Position numbers and translations under genes: made by a program
Shown here: positions 45,084 to 57,817 of the stretch, piece after piece
Position numbering within the stretch: the first letter of the stretch is position 1
Layout of the letters: each line of letters starts with the position of its first letter
The notes under the pieces: model-generated
What the model was told of the DNA's origin: nothing
Databases searched by the model: none
The model's input: only the letters and a program-made list of their open reading frames with translations
DNA from: Argentina anserina
Taxonomy: Eukaryota > Streptophyta > Magnoliopsida > Rosales > Rosaceae
Length of the DNA stretch: 64,000 nucleotides
Direction of reading: 5' to 3'
Assembly: GCF_933775445.1 (NCBI RefSeq)
Contig: NC_065872.1
Span: forward strand, 24,180,001-24,244,000

Positions 45084-45500
45084 TCATCGGGTGGCTTCCA
45101 TTAGAGCTACTAGTAGCATCTCAAGCAGTCCCCGTCCGGCTGAGATGAGGTCGAGATGGTTCTTGAGTGTATCGACCTCATCTCCCATGTTTGTTAAAAT
45201 CCCACCTAGGGTTGACACCTTCAGCATAAACGTGTGCCCGACGATTATGCACTGCAGTCTCCACAGCACATCCTGGCCCAAGATGCTGTTGTAGGAGGAT
45301 AAACAGTCTACAACTAGGAACAGAGTGCTGATCTTGCCCTGCTTTGATCTCGAACTAAGCGACAGGGTCATACGGTCAAAGCCAACAGGCTGCACAACCT
45401 TTCCCGAGAAACTGACCAGCGGATCACTATTACTATAATCCTTCGTCCGATCCCGTTTAAGCTATCGATAACAGTTGGCAAACATCACGCTAACCGTTGC
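45084..45500 (-). pseudogene. Gypsy protease-region relic
   Basis: Minus strand: LSSYNSILGQDVLWRLQCII resembles the YNAILGRPWL block downstream of the Tat protease, and GATVSVMFANC at about 45490-45460 lies where the active site should be. Identification rests on order and these blocks. Confidence 0.55.
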
Positions 45501-45787
45501 CCCGGTGTCCACCAATACCCTTCAATACAAATAGTGGTCTACTTGTGCAATTATCAACAATAGGTCAGTTTGGCAAGCCCGAATGGCTGTCTTCCCGGTG
45601 GAGAATTGGATCGTGTCCCAGGTGGCCGGTACGGCTTTAACACCCTAGCTGAGCTCGAAGAGCTCCAAGGTCTGTTGTCTCTTTACCGACCTGTGGGGTC
45701 GCGGTCAGATCGCTCTACCACGCAGGGTTGCAATTTCCCCATGGACTTTTATGGTGTTGGCATTCAACGCCGGGGTCTTGTACCGGT

Positions 45788-46950
45788 CTAACTTTCTAGC
45801 CTGAACCAGTTCCTCGATGGCAGATTCAACGTATAACAGACATCTGTGTCATGTTCTGAATCATCATGATAAGCACAGTATTTTCCCGAGTTCCTCATCG
45901 GCCTCTTGTCATACCTTCGTCTTCTGGGACTTGGTAGGCAATTTTTGTGACGTTCATATATGTCGTCATTGGACATGGTGAGGCTCGTGAAGACCTCGTT
46001 CTGGGGGCTCCCAGATGTTTGTACCCCGCTGGGGGATGGCGAGCCTGGGCGGGGTATGGGTCGGTCCGACCTCTTCTTCCCTAGCAGTCTCGGCGTCTGT
46101 CGCTTCTACTCCCATCTCGGGTGTCCTGCTTGTTTGTCCCTTGGGGTAGGTCTAACCTGTCCCACATGGACCGACGACCAATGCTCCTTTAGGGTTCCCG
46201 GAAGTGCAGTACTCAGCCTCCGCCCACCGTGTGTCTGTCTCTGAGAGCTTGCCAGAATTTCGCCACTGCAAAAACGTAATCCAGCTCATAGCACCGCGCC
46301 GTGGCGGTCTGCCATCAGGATACAAAGTCCCAGGGTTTCTCGCCGTTCCTCTCCTTTATCCGGAACATGGAGATGATGTCATGGTGGGCATCGGCCTGCA
46401 AGATGAAATGGTTGAAGAATTTCCTGTAACCTCACCAAAGCTATCTACCGAGTTTGAGGGGAGACTGAGGAACCAGCCCAAGGCCTCATGAGTGAGCATT
46501 TCCTGGAAGGTGTGGCACGACTGGGCGTCTGTGTACCGCGTGCTAGCGAAGGCAGATTGGAAGTTCTCCAAATGGGTGTACGAGTCAAAACGCCCATTGT
46601 ATTTGGTGACCTTGAGCGGTTTATCCCCCGATGGGGGTCACTCTGCTTGCACCAGCTGAGTGAACGGGCAGGCTCATCCCCCATATCCCACATGCAACGG
46701 GCGAGGTGTACTCTTGGCCTTAATTCCATTAACCCTGGTGGTAAGCCGCTCCAAAGTATCATTCATGTGTAGCATGAGCTGAGTCTAGAGATCATATGTG
46801 GTTGGGCCCATCGGGACCCCTTGGTCGTCCTGATCCATCTCAGGGTTCTCAGCGCCCGTGTATTCAAAGTGTGGAATCGCTCTCGCGCCGTTTCTAGGGC
46901 CTTATGCACCTTAAGGCGTCCCTTACGCGTGGCCTGGCGCTCCAACTTCA
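45788..46950 (-). pseudogene. Gypsy gag relic
   Basis: Minus strand: YTDAQSCHTFQEMLTHEALGWF followed by LPSNSVDSFGEV at about 46520-46420 resembles the gag core of Tat elements (CRAFP...A..WF..L...SI.SF). A basic segment ends YCAYHDDSEHDTDVCYTL near 45880-45840, the conserved tail of Tat gag. Several frame breaks. Confidence 0.65.
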
Positions 46951-47233
46951 TCTCAGCTCGGAGCCTCTTGTAGTCTTAGAGAGCCAATTCCAGCATGGCT
47001 TGGGGGTCCGTGAAGGGAACTTGGGACAACCCCCCAGCTGTGGTTTGTGAATTAGGGAACAGCTCCCCGGCTCCGAGTTGCGGATCAGGGAACAGTCTTA
47101 GGGGAAGCGTTGTGTCTGCCTCTGGGGGAGGGGACCGGCAGGGCGATTATGGATTCTCATGTTTGTTCAGAGTCACCATTGTTTATCAAGCTGGACGAGG
47201 CTTGCTGACGAGGACCCTCCTTGTAGCACCAAA

Positions 47234-47657
47234 TGTTACATGAGTTAAATCAGGGGGACCTAATCTCGTAGTCTTGTATTCCAATATGTCAGCTCAATGG
47301 GACTTGCACACAACACAAGTCAAAGTCAAAAGGGCCAGCGGTCCTCTTGCCTTTGACCCTTTGAAGCTTAAGTTAGAATCCGGTGCAGAATAAGTTCGAG
47401 AGTTAAGGACTTAGAAATACGTTACCCCTTTTAGGTGGTTTAGGCAGCCTATTTATAGGTGCATTGGGAAATATGTCTGGCTATTCTTTCAATGTGGGAA
47501 TGTGCACCAGTATATAGCGTCTGTCATTTAGGTGAGCTACCGTGGGTGGTGTTAATGGTGATACTCGTGCATACAGTGAGGCTACCGGACCGGATTACCC
47601 ACCAACTGGCCTCACTAGGGTTCCGGAGATCACCATATTCAGGGGGTGGTGTTAACA
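47234..47657 (-). repeat. 5' LTR of the Tat element
   Basis: TGTTACATGAG to GGTGTTAACA on the plus strand. Collinear with the 39387 copy and, at lower similarity, with 8314-8715. Confidence 0.65.
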
Positions 47658-47939
47658 GTAGTTAAGTTAAAACACTCAAGTTGGATAATTTCATCTTATA
47701 TTAAAAAAATAAAGCATAGTCATGTATTGCCAATCAATCTGTGATCAGATCTCAATGGTAATAAGATCTAAGAGTTCATGTATCAGAAAGACATAAGCTA
47801 GCATCAATTATATACACAAAAATGAAGCACCAAATACACTCTTCAATTTTGCAACATATAAGGCCATAACTAGCTTATTTGGTGACATATAGTTCATGAT
47901 ATATATATAACCTAAAGAGTGGACAGTGAAAAAGTGAAA

Positions 47940-50390
47940 ATTTAATTGCAAAGTTGGTTTAAAGATGAAATATGCACCATAAGAATAAATAAGGACCTCC
48001 TTATCCAAGAATATATATTTTTAACATAAAAAGCGGCACATGACCAAGGCGATTTACTAGGACGAATTATCCTTTTTCTGAGTAATTCATTAATTTCATT
48101 TTTGTAAAATTCCATGATTTCATGATTCATCTGTATTGGTCGAGCTTTGGTAGGGATATTTCTTTCGTTGAATTCTTTTATATATGGTAATGAAATGATA
48201 TGTTTTTCCTATGCCAGAAAGTCGTAGGAAGATCATAACATAGTTTTTTGGTTATTTTTTCTTCAAAATTTTTAATTTTATTTTGAAGAGTGGCATCTTA
48301 AAGTTTGTTGTCAATTCTTTTAAAATTATTTTCTTCTTTAAGGAAATCAATTTGTTTGGTTTTTGTTTGAATACAATTGATAGTTTTTGTAACTGAATTT
48401 TCTTGTAATGCTTTTAGAGTATGAATTTCAGGATTTGAAAGAAAATTAAATTTAACTGGTTCATCAACAAAATAAGTAGTGATTCCATCATAGTTAACAA
48501 GAAAAGGATAAATTAAGGTAATAAATGGTAAACCTAAGATAAGCCTATTAGTTAGGACAAATGATGTTTTGTAACAAACTTTACTCTTGCAAATATGTGA
48601 TCTAGGGATTTCATATTTGATATTCATTTTTGAGCCATTTGTCGAACTGAGAGATTCTTCAGATTTTTCAAAATATTTTGAAGGTATTAATCCTTCTACA
48701 AGAGCTAGTGTCGTGAGTTCAAAATCTTTGATTCTGAGGTGGATAGTGGTATACCATTTTTTGAGTTAAATACAATTAATGACACTAATAATATTTTGTT
48801 CAAAGGCTTCTTCATCATTTGAGATTTTATTTTCTTCATCTAATGTTTCATTAAATTCTTTTTTGATATTTGTATTTTCATCCATATGAGTAGAATGAGA
48901 TTGTTGTAAAGCATGAATTTCTATTTTAATGTTCTTAATTTCTTGTTGTAATTCTTGGATGGTAAATTCTTTTTTACTTTTGTTAAACCTATCAAATATT
49001 GATGTAAGGCTGATTTTTGGTTGATGAGTTTTACTAACATTTTCTTGGGTAATTTTTGTTTTAATTTTTTGAGATACTCAACTTTTGAGTCAGGATCATC
49101 AATTTTAGCAATTAAATCAATTAATAATTCTTGTTGTTCTTACTGTTTAAAAAGAATGTCAATTGTTTTGCAACAAGAATCATTGCAACCAAAAATAATT
49201 TTTGGAAAGGGGGAAGATCCTTCTTCTCATTCGGAAAAAGAGGATTATGATAAGGATTTAATATCTTCACTTATGTCATTCTCTGAATCTGTATTGCTTA
49301 ATTCTAATACCTTGATCGGATTTTCTTTTTCAACTGGTGTAAGTGTTAATTGATTTATTGTAGGTTTAGTTGGACATTCATTTGCAAAGTGGCCGGTTTT
49401 ATGACATTTAAAACATTTCGTTTTACTTTTATCAAAAGATCTTTTCTTAGAGTGAGATTTTGATTTTTTGTTTCAGTTTTTCTTTGGCTTATTTTTTGAA
49501 TAAAATTTGTTTGATTCAAAATTTTCTCTTTTGTGAAAATAAGGGTTGTGATGACTGGATCTTGAATGATAAGGAATGAATTTGTTGGATGACTTTCTTC
49601 GTCTAGAGGGAGGTAAAGATGGTAAACGATATTGTTTACAAAATTTCCTAACTCATACTTGGCTAATTTGTTTTCCTGATTTTAGTTGAGAATTTGGTTT
49701 CATATCAATACACATTTTCATGCCTTTTTTTGGATAACTGTAATTATGTTTCCATAGGTTAAGGAGTCATTTAATAAATCATGTTTCATTACTGAGGACT
49801 TGTCTTATTTTATTTGCAAAAAGTTTGGGAATACCATTTATGAATTTTTCTTTCCAAAATGATTGGTTACTGTCATCTCGAAGCATTACTCTAGATATGA
49901 AAACATATTTATACCATTTAAAATCACTTAAGGTTGGAAATTTTAAATTACTGAGTTGATCATGAATTCGAGAAGTGATATGACTCGGAGTACCTATAAA
50001 ATGCTGAATGATTGTATAGAATAAGGTGTTTATAGCATCTGAAAAATACCCATATTGCAATGTTCATCAAAGATGGGGTCACATCTGGTTCATATTGTAT
50101 AGCATGTTTAATATCAGATCATGCATCATGAGTGAGATGTTTTTCCCACCAAGAATGCAGCATTCCGGTAAATCTAGAGGATAAAATATCAATAATTTCA
50201 GGTTGTGTGAAGTTGTGATCTGTGATATAACTATTTGCTACCATAGACATGTGAAGTAGTTTATTTAATATTTCTTGTTTTGATAAATTGTCAATGTTCC
50301 ACTCATATGTTTTGTCAAAAGAAACTACAAATTTGGTATTTGAAGGAGTGATGGGTTGAATATCTATTAGGAGTGGTCTTTCAGTCTAAT
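47940..50390 (-). mobile_element. Endogenous pararetrovirus relic (Caulimoviridae-like)
   Basis: Minus strand, N to C: a coat-like region at 50390-49780 (EWNIDNLSKQEILNKL, LHSWWEKHLTHDA, SDFKWYKYVFISRVML), a CX2CX4HX4C zinc knuckle at 49415-49374 (CFKCHKTGHFANEC), an aspartic protease region at 48720-48430 and the first part of an RT at about 48130-48020 (EINELLRKRIIRPSKSPWSC). The order and blocks fit Caulimoviridae integrated in plant genomes, possibly Florendovirus-like; the genus is a guess. Stops and frameshifts are scattered, for example at about 50080, and the RT is cut off near 48020. It is a dead fossil. Confidence 0.72.
48298..48720 (-). pseudogene. Caulimovirid protease-region relic lacking the active-site block
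   Basis: The segment LALVEGLIPSKYFEK at about 48712-48668 shows the flanks of the protease core. The short block with the catalytic Asp that normally lies between LAL and EGLIP is absent. ILGLPFITLIYPF follows at about 48540. This looks like a small internal deletion in the copy. Confidence 0.55.
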
Positions 50391-50410
50391 TTATAGACCT
50401 CTTTATTCAA

Positions 50411-50447
<37 letters not shown>

Positions 50448-50845
50448 TGTTTCATTCAAGTTCACAACCTTTCCTAGTTGATTGTAAAACATTCATGTGA
50501 ATGTTCAATGTGCTTATTAGATATTTGTATGATGTACATGTAGTAAAAGAGTCCCAAATGTGGAGATGGTTGGTTTCATCAACACTTCATTGATTGGTAA
50601 TAAAGGGTGTGTGAGTGCAACAGTGAGACCCCGAACAATAGCAAAAAATCTTCAAAAGTGCCTCTCCAAATAAGATTTTTTTATCTTACCTTGAAGATCG
50701 AGTATGCGTATGCTTAAGCCAAAATTTAGTCATATGTTAAATTTCTACATAGAACTATTTGTAATATAATTTTTCGGTTACTTTAGTTTCATTGAACCTT
50801 GACCGTGATCGATCCAGACCATAACATCGTCTACTATTTGGATCC

Positions 50846-50885
<40 letters not shown>

Positions 50886-51539
50886 TGTCCCAATGTTTAG
50901 AGTCAATTGAAAGATATTCTTAACTCGTAAATTGTTCTTCAAAACTAATTGTTACCGAATGTTGTTTATACAGTGTTGGTCTTTTAAAATGTTGGTCAAC
51001 TGTTCTGTTGATAGTCTGGTCTTTTTAAAATGTTGGTCAACTGATATGTTGATGGTCAACTTGTATATAGTGCCACGGCAAAGTAATGAGATCAAAGCTG
51101 CTGAATGGAAGCACTTGCCAGTGAGTGCTCGAATTTCTACTTCCTTTTGGCTAATAATTAGTCTAGTGAGCTGGTAGTACTATATACTATATAAATACAT
51201 ATATGCGAGTCAAATAACAAACTTATATCTGTAATTTCAAAACGAACCTTGGAACTTGATTGAGACTATACATACATATATGTGTGTATGCATACAGAGC
51301 GCTTCTAGTGAGGGATTTTTTTTGTCTGAAAAAGGGATAGATTATTACACAAACTTTTAAATCATCAAATAACATTTCCACCGTTATGTTTATAGCTCTA
51401 TATGAGTACATAACTTATACAAATTTTTAGATGATTTGGTGATTGCTAAGGCCTTTAAAAGTGTGATTTATTTTTAATTACCTCGGACGATTCATGATTC
51501 TCATAAATTATTGAACTTTTTGACTTAATCACAGATCAC
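50391..51539. other. Intergenic with two AT microsatellites
   Basis: AT runs lie at 50413-50444 and 50848-50883. A short direct repeat TTTTAAAATGTTGGTCAACTG occurs twice at 50980-51045. No gene. Confidence 0.6.
50848..50883. repeat. (AT)n microsatellite
   Basis: About 36 bases of alternating T and A. Confidence 0.95.
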
Positions 51540-52260
51540 GGTGTCTCCCTCAAAGCCACAAGGTCATGAAAAAAAACAAATTGTGGCTCCTTTTTCTTGT
51601 AGGAGAATTACTCTCTGTAATCAAGATAAAAAATGATATATAATCCGTTATTCTACCAGATTCTTAATGTAATGCATATATAAAGGTCTTCTTATCAATG
51701 AATAAAGATGATGCTTCTCCCTATTATAATGTGTATTACATTCTTCTGTAATATGTTATCAGCACGTAATTCTAACTTTGAGTTCCTAGTTCTAGAACCC
51801 TAGTTTTTTAAGAAGAAAAAAATTCATTATGCCATGAAACAATTTGGCAAAAGATGACTGAAAATACAAAAAAAAAAAAACAAAAATCGGTTTGTCCAAG
51901 GGCACCCAGAAATTTGATATGGGCACCCTTCCTCTTCTCCGATCTACGTTGATTGGCGATCCTCCTCGCTGACTATCGTCAGTTCCAGCGTTCGTCTCCA
52001 GATCCCCATCGTCGATCCAGATCGCGCCGGCAGCGAAAAGACCAGCAAGAACAAAGACCATCGACGACGACGCTCCGACTCTGCCAAGACCCAGATCACG
52101 GTGTCTCCCTCTGCCCTGGCGTCGCTCTCTTTCGACGACAGCAAGCAACCTAGGCCACGACGCCTTGAAACCTCGACGTTCGTCAAGCCCCCTTCCTTGT
52201 TGCACCGCCGTAGCGACCTCGACCCGAATTCAGGGTCCGACCCGCATCGGTGATTTTTTA
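51540..52260 (+). mobile_element. Copia LTR end and leader fragment
   Basis: A TATA-like CATATATAAAGG at about 51674 is followed by an AATAAAG signal. The LTR seems to end near 51757, followed by TTATCAGCACG at about 51759, a primer-site form seen in one group of plant Copia elements. The leader to 52260 is GC-rich and ends in poorly conserved sequence. No gag recognised. Confidence 0.5.
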
Positions 52261-53925
52261 TCCGACAGAGTTGAGAGGTTTTCTTACCTCTCGGGTAACT
52301 GGTAAAAAGGGGTATGATAATTTTGTCCTAGGTAAGCAGTGTGTTTACCCTCAGTTATTTTATTCAGTGATTTACTTTGATTTTATATATGGTGATTTTA
52401 ACTAATCATATGATTTTATTTTCTATGAAATTAATCGCGTGACGATACAAAATACAATAGTGAGAGTTAATTCACCGCCTATTTGTGGAAATGTGGATTC
52501 AAGCATAATCATGGAATCAGCAAGAGCAACACTTATACGTTGTTCACTTGGCAAACAACCAAGTATGTTTTAATTAGCGTTACTGCTTTCATGCAAATTT
52601 AAATTTCTCTGAATCTTGTCTTTCATCGGGTAAGTTCAACCTCCCTTCTTTTCAACCTGATTCTTTCGCTTCTCGTGTGGTATACAAGGATATGAATCCC
52701 CTGGTACGAAGTTTTAGGAGCGGCTAGGAGTGCTGCTTTTACCATCTGTAGCTGTTGTGTGTAGTTACATGTTTAAAAACACGGGACAAACATCGGTTTG
52801 CGACAGAAAATGTCGCTGTTTGTGACTGAAATTGTCACTTATACCATTGTGACATAATAAGTCATGATTTATCGATTTAAGTTACCACACTTTGGGAGTT
52901 GAACTACAATTCAGTACTTGGAAGTTGTATCGGATTTGATACTAATGAATATTCCCTCTTGTTGACCACAACATACCCCTGGAATTTGGCATTTTCAAGT
53001 TGGATGTATTTATGCACCTGGTCTGGATTAATTTGCTTTGGTGCAACATAATTTCATTAAAAGACAGAAACAATATGGTCAAAATATACAAGAGTTAGAT
53101 ATGAGAAGTTCTTGAAACAAGACACTCATTATATGGAAGAACATAAGAATATCTTCTCACTATTACGGATTACAAAAACAATTATTCATTGCGGTTGTAA
53201 AATGAAAAGAATGAAGCATAAAACTTCGGTTAATAGTATGAATGACTACAAATCCGTGTATTTTCCCAAGTTTTTGTGAACATATTCACTGCACAAGTAA
53301 ACAATACACTTTGAATTGATTTCATGGTCAGGATCTCAATACAATTGTTGGCTATAATTTTCTCATGTAGTTCAAGTAAACAAACATACAAGAATGTTTT
53401 GATATGATTTAATTATCAAAAGTTGTTTGTTAATGTACTGTAATGCATTACATACTACATGATACTACCTACATAAGACCACATTTTTTATTGTGGCATT
53501 AGTAAGGCTTAATCTTTGTGTGGCGCAATGCACACTTATATGATCTTTGATTTTGTTATTATACATATGTTTTCGAATCTCCACAATCTTTGGCAGATTA
53601 GGTCATTATCTATTTGATTTTGATCAACACTTTGCAACCTAGCATTGTAAAATGCCGAAGGACTCCGAGCCATGAGCATTTGCTCTCAGCTTTATTTCGA
53701 ACCGGGAATGCTTGTTGTAGCATACTTATGCCTTATTGGCATGTTGAAGCCTTGATTAATGTCTAGTTATGACATGTTTCCACCTTGTTTTAGTGATAAT
53801 TTGTAGTGTTACACGTCATGTAATGCACTCTATGTTCCACCGGTTTTAAAATATGGTGATGTTTTCACAAAGTTCGAATTGAACTAACGCTCGAAAGACT
53901 AGGATGAGTGGCAAGGCTATAACAG
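52261..53925. other. Intergenic
   Basis: AT-rich, no gene or clear repeat recognised. Confidence 0.5.
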
Positions 53926-54170
53926 GTTTTGCGAGATGGTCTTGTCTTCGGCCAAGATGCTCCGTTCGCGGCCCGGTTTTACCCCAAATGGCGCAAAAAA
54001 ATAGCTAAGCACTTGACTCGGTCCCTTATTCCCCCTCGGCAGCCCCCTACAGACTCCCCCCCCCCCCCCCCCCCGCAAACCCCCACAACCCCCGTGCACG
54101 GCCTCTTCACGAATTCCAAGCCTTTTCAACTTTAATTTTTTGACGCCGGTAACCCTTTTTGGGTATGTAT
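53926..54170. other. GC-rich island with 19-base C run
   Basis: A sharp GC-rich patch in AT-rich surroundings with a C run at 54056-54074. A plus-strand frame (53929-54135) and a minus-strand frame are open, but neither matches a family I recognise. It could be organelle-derived; that is a guess. Confidence 0.4.
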
Positions 54171-55282
54171 AGGCAACACTGATTCTTGTATTTGAATCTA
54201 TGGTGTATATACATGATATTTGCATGTCAATTCATTAATCGTGAATGACGTTTAAGGGTTCAAAACCCTTGAGTAATGTTGAGCGGCCATTCGGGACTAC
54301 TTTACTGTACTTTCCGAGCTTTATACTGTGATGTTTATATGTCTTAACATAAGATTACTTGTCTCTATATTCTTGTTTTTGAATATGTTAAAGAGATTGC
54401 ATAGCTAAAGAAAGCTATTAATGGATTTAGTTTTTGTTAATCTATTGTGACTACGATGACTAGATCATCGCAAAAGAATCAAAGAGTGATTTATAGCTCA
54501 AGTTTTAATGTCTTATGACGTTATGATTCAAGTCACATGTTTTTATGCATCAAGAGAACAATTAAACCTATGAATTGGTTTTTGTTATAGTAGTTGTCTA
54601 TATTGATGAATTAACAACAGAAAATGATTTTTTTATAAATTAAAATATTATCGGACACTTATTAATAATTTATTATTTGTATTATTATTTAACGGTTACA
54701 ACGATTCAGACTTAAAAAGACAACCGTATCAACTCTTTACTTAAAAAAAAAGAAAAAAGAAGAAGAAGACGGTCAAACTCTGATGTATTTTTCGGGTGGC
54801 ATGACTGTGTTTCTCGGGTCCGGCTTTTCGTAATTTCGTATGGATTGCTTTATCATCAAATAAAGGTCGTCATTCTCCCTTGAATCAAGTGGCCTTGGCT
54901 TTCGCCTTTTTCTATGGAAATGACCCACACAATTTGACATAGAGAGCGTCGCGATAAAGCAAAGTTGCCAAAGACAGGTGTTGAGTGGTAAGACTTAACA
55001 TACGTCGACTAAACCACCACCGGAACCGGACCCATTCTCCTATCCAATTATACGTTATCCACTTTACAACCTCCTTCATTCTTTCCGGCCGTTGGATTCC
55101 ATCGACGGTTGTGGACGTTCCAGACAACAACATTCTAGAAACTAGAAACCAACCCCCGTAAGTCTCATCCATTCCTTCCTTTTTCATTTGCTTCATTCAT
55201 CTCTCTCATTCTCCTTCTCTCTTTCTCTCTCTGGTTCGGTTTGTTTTTGATTTTATATAGATTTTGATTTTGGTGGAGATTT
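54171..55282. promoter_or_regulatory. Upstream region of the thioredoxin gene
   Basis: AT-rich to about 54800, then the likely promoter and 5' UTR with a long CT-rich tract at about 55198-55233, common in plant leaders. No TATA box assigned with confidence. Confidence 0.45.
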
Positions 55283-56701
55283 ATGGCGGAGGTGGTTGTG
55301 AGCAAGACCGGTTTGTTCTCGTCATGCCATCATCAAAACATGTCTTTGTTTCCCAAGACTTCTGGGTCTTCTAATCTCTCGGTCTCGTTCCCACCAAAGA
55401 GCGACTTTCATGGCCAACGGATTGGGCTTCAACAGCTCGGACGACCCTTTCCCACTCCGCAATTCCAACCTGTTCATTCACAGCTTCAGGTTTGCCTTCT
55501 GTACATGATGCCCCAAATACTTGATTGAATCAATTACTGTTGATCGCTGATTTGTTTTTTTCTGGTTTTTGGGGCAATCAGCAGCCGGGTTTTCGGATCG
55601 GTAAAGCTCATAAATGGTGGGAAAAAGGGAATCAGCCCAATATGAAAGAGGTGACATCAGCACAAGACCTTGTGGATTCCCTTTTGAACGCAGGAGATAA
55701 GCTTGTCGTGCTTGATTTCTTCTCTCCCGGTTGTGGTGGCTGCAAAGCTCTTCATCCCAAGGTCTGTTTCAGTAGTTGATCTCATCTTGTAAATGATTAA
55801 TAGTTATATTTTTCTTAATTGTTGCTGATGCTCTTTAATCTTTTGCAGATATGTCAATTTGCAGAGATGAACCCAGATGTTCAATTTCTTCAGGTGAACT
55901 ATGAGGAACACAAATCCATGTGTTATAGCCTCAATGTTCATGTCCTACCCTTCTTCCGCTTCTATAGTGGAGCTCAGGGTCGTGTATGCAGCTTTAGCTG
56001 TACAAATGCCACGGTGGGTTTAACTAGTCTATTGAATCCTTATGAAACTGGGTTATTTTTAAATAAATGTTTGTAATTTGTTTATGAAATTATACCTACG
56101 TACATGAATGTGTCATCAGTCTCACCTCCGTCGAAACCTACATGGGTTAATTTAGAATACATGTTTGTAATTGGTTTTAGTCCAAATGGCTATAATTTAG
56201 TGTTGCATTCTATTTACATTGACAGTTGTGATCCATCAATCTATTCTGATCTTTCGTGTTCTATAGCTCGAAATATTTATGTCATATTAACCTCTGGCCG
56301 GGTATCTTGAGTATATATGCAATATCCAGTATATCTGTGCTTTTGATAGGGTAATCTGGATCTCTATGTTTCTGTTTGATTATTTCTTAACTTGGTTGTG
56401 GCCATGACTGATGCAGATAAAAAAATTTAAAGATGCGTTAGCCAAACACAAGCCAGAACGCTGCAGCCTTGGGCCAACTAAGGGGTTGGAGGAGAAAGAG
56501 CTCCTTGCTCTCTCCGCTAATAAAGATCTTGAATTCACCTACACCCCTAAAGAAGTTGAGGCCGTGCCTGCAAGAGCGGTTGAGGAAAGTTTTGTGACAG
56601 CACCATCTTGTTCAGTTCGGGAATCATTTCCTCTGCCTTCAACAACATTGAAGTCTGGTAAAATCTCCGAGGAGAGGAGCATAGTCAGTGCTGGGAGATG
56701 A
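55283..56701 (+). CDS. ACHT4: Atypical Cys/His-rich thioredoxin, chloroplastic (ACHT4-like)
   Basis: Four exons: 55283-55489, 55582-55761, 55849-56013 and 56417-56701. All are GT-AG and all introns are phase 0, giving 278 codons plus stop, near the usual length. The first 70 or so residues are Ser/Pro-rich, a plastid transit peptide. The redox site is SPGCGGCKALHPK with Cys120 and Cys123, the GCGGC form of this subgroup in place of WCGPC. FYS follows the cis-Pro at Pro163 (HVLPFFRFY). Downstream VCSFSCTNATIKKFKDAL and KGLEEKELLAL are family blocks. Known relatives pass oxidising signals in chloroplasts through 2-Cys peroxiredoxin and, for ACHT4, control ADP-glucose pyrophosphorylase. The same role is inferred here. 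Splitting between ACHT3-like and ACHT4-like copies is not certain. Confidence 0.88.
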
Positions 56702-57809
56702 TGCGATGCAGTCAGGTTTTTACAGTCCGTCTCTGTCATTAGAGCCCCTGTACAGCTGTGATGTTTTCTTACTGTATTGTAAAGATGCATGCTAGGGATC
56801 AGGATAATAGTGAAGGTTAAGTCAATACTGAGAGTTGTAGCAGGCTTTGGGATATGTTTTTGGGGAATCCTTGGCTGAAATATGGGAGTAAATTGATGAG
56901 CTACCAATTGTACGTAATCATTGGTTTGCTCTGTTATGTTGTAATTGTGTAATGTAAAATGCTTATCCATGCTTTATCCGTGGATGGAAGAATTATTGGA
57001 GTGTATCTGTAAGTATGCAACCATATTTGATAACTAGCGTTAGCGATTGAATAAATTATACTCTTCCAATTTGTATGTATGTGTAAATTCCCCCTCATTT
57101 TTTTTTAAACTCTACTCCCCGATTTTTTTTGCATGCAATTGTTGGTGAGATTTTGGTTTGACTTGGATCTTAGAGAAGTTATAGGTAATCTTTCCTATTG
57201 GCTGGTAGTCTTGAGATCGGATTCTCCGACCTACCATTGGCAGGCGAAAACGTGGCCGGCCACCTGCTTGTGGTTTTGATTAGCCTAGCCTTAGGGGGTT
57301 GTATTGAATTAGGAATCTATAGGATTGTGTTGCATTTCAAGAATCCTTTAATTTGTAGGTATTCAATCATGATTTTAAAAACTTCTTTAAACTCTTGAGG
57401 TATTTAATCATTATTTAAAAAACTCATGCTAAATTAGGTAGTATTCAAAATTCCACCGATTTTGATAGATTTATGAAGGTTGATTTTAAGAGATTCTAAG
57501 GGGCTTGGTATAAATACCAAATCCTATCAGAAATCATTATATTTGTGGCCTGATTTCTCTCTCTGAAGATAAAATACAAAGGCAAAGGGAGAAGAACACT
57601 AACTGACTTGCTTCCCCGACAAGCTAATTTGCGGTTAGAAGATGAACTGCGGGGGTGAATCGCACTGGAATCTCTCACTTGTTCACAAGGTATATATCAA
57701 TCTCTTTTTCTCCATATCTCTGGTAGATCTACATCCATGTGCTTGTGAAGTTACATTGGATATAAGAAAAATTAAACAATTAGAAGAAACAACACCAGCA
57801 ACTCGGTAA
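56702..57809. other. 3' UTR of ACHT4-like gene and intergenic DNA
   Basis: The 3' UTR probably runs to about 56970. The rest is AT-rich with no gene. Confidence 0.5.
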
Positions 57810-57817
57810 GTTCCCTC

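Larger units (their letters stand above)
39387..47657 (-). mobile_element. Decayed Tat-lineage Gypsy retrotransposon with antisense gene
   Basis: LTR-like ends at 39387-39673 and 47234-47657 are collinear, starting TGTTAC and sharing GAGAGTTAAGGACTTAG and GGTGCATTGGGAAAT. Read on the minus strand: LTR, a possible primer site TTTGGTGCTACAAGG at 47233-47219, gag, protease region, RT, RNase H, integrase, then an antisense gene before the 3' LTR. The left LTR lacks about 130 bp present in the right one. Target duplication is unclear: GTAGT follows 47657 and also occurs three bases outside the left end. Confidence 0.8.

Noticed and set aside
54912..55196. Minus-strand frame of 94 codons upstream of ACHT4
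   Set aside because: No family resemblance; overlaps the likely promoter and leader of the thioredoxin gene.
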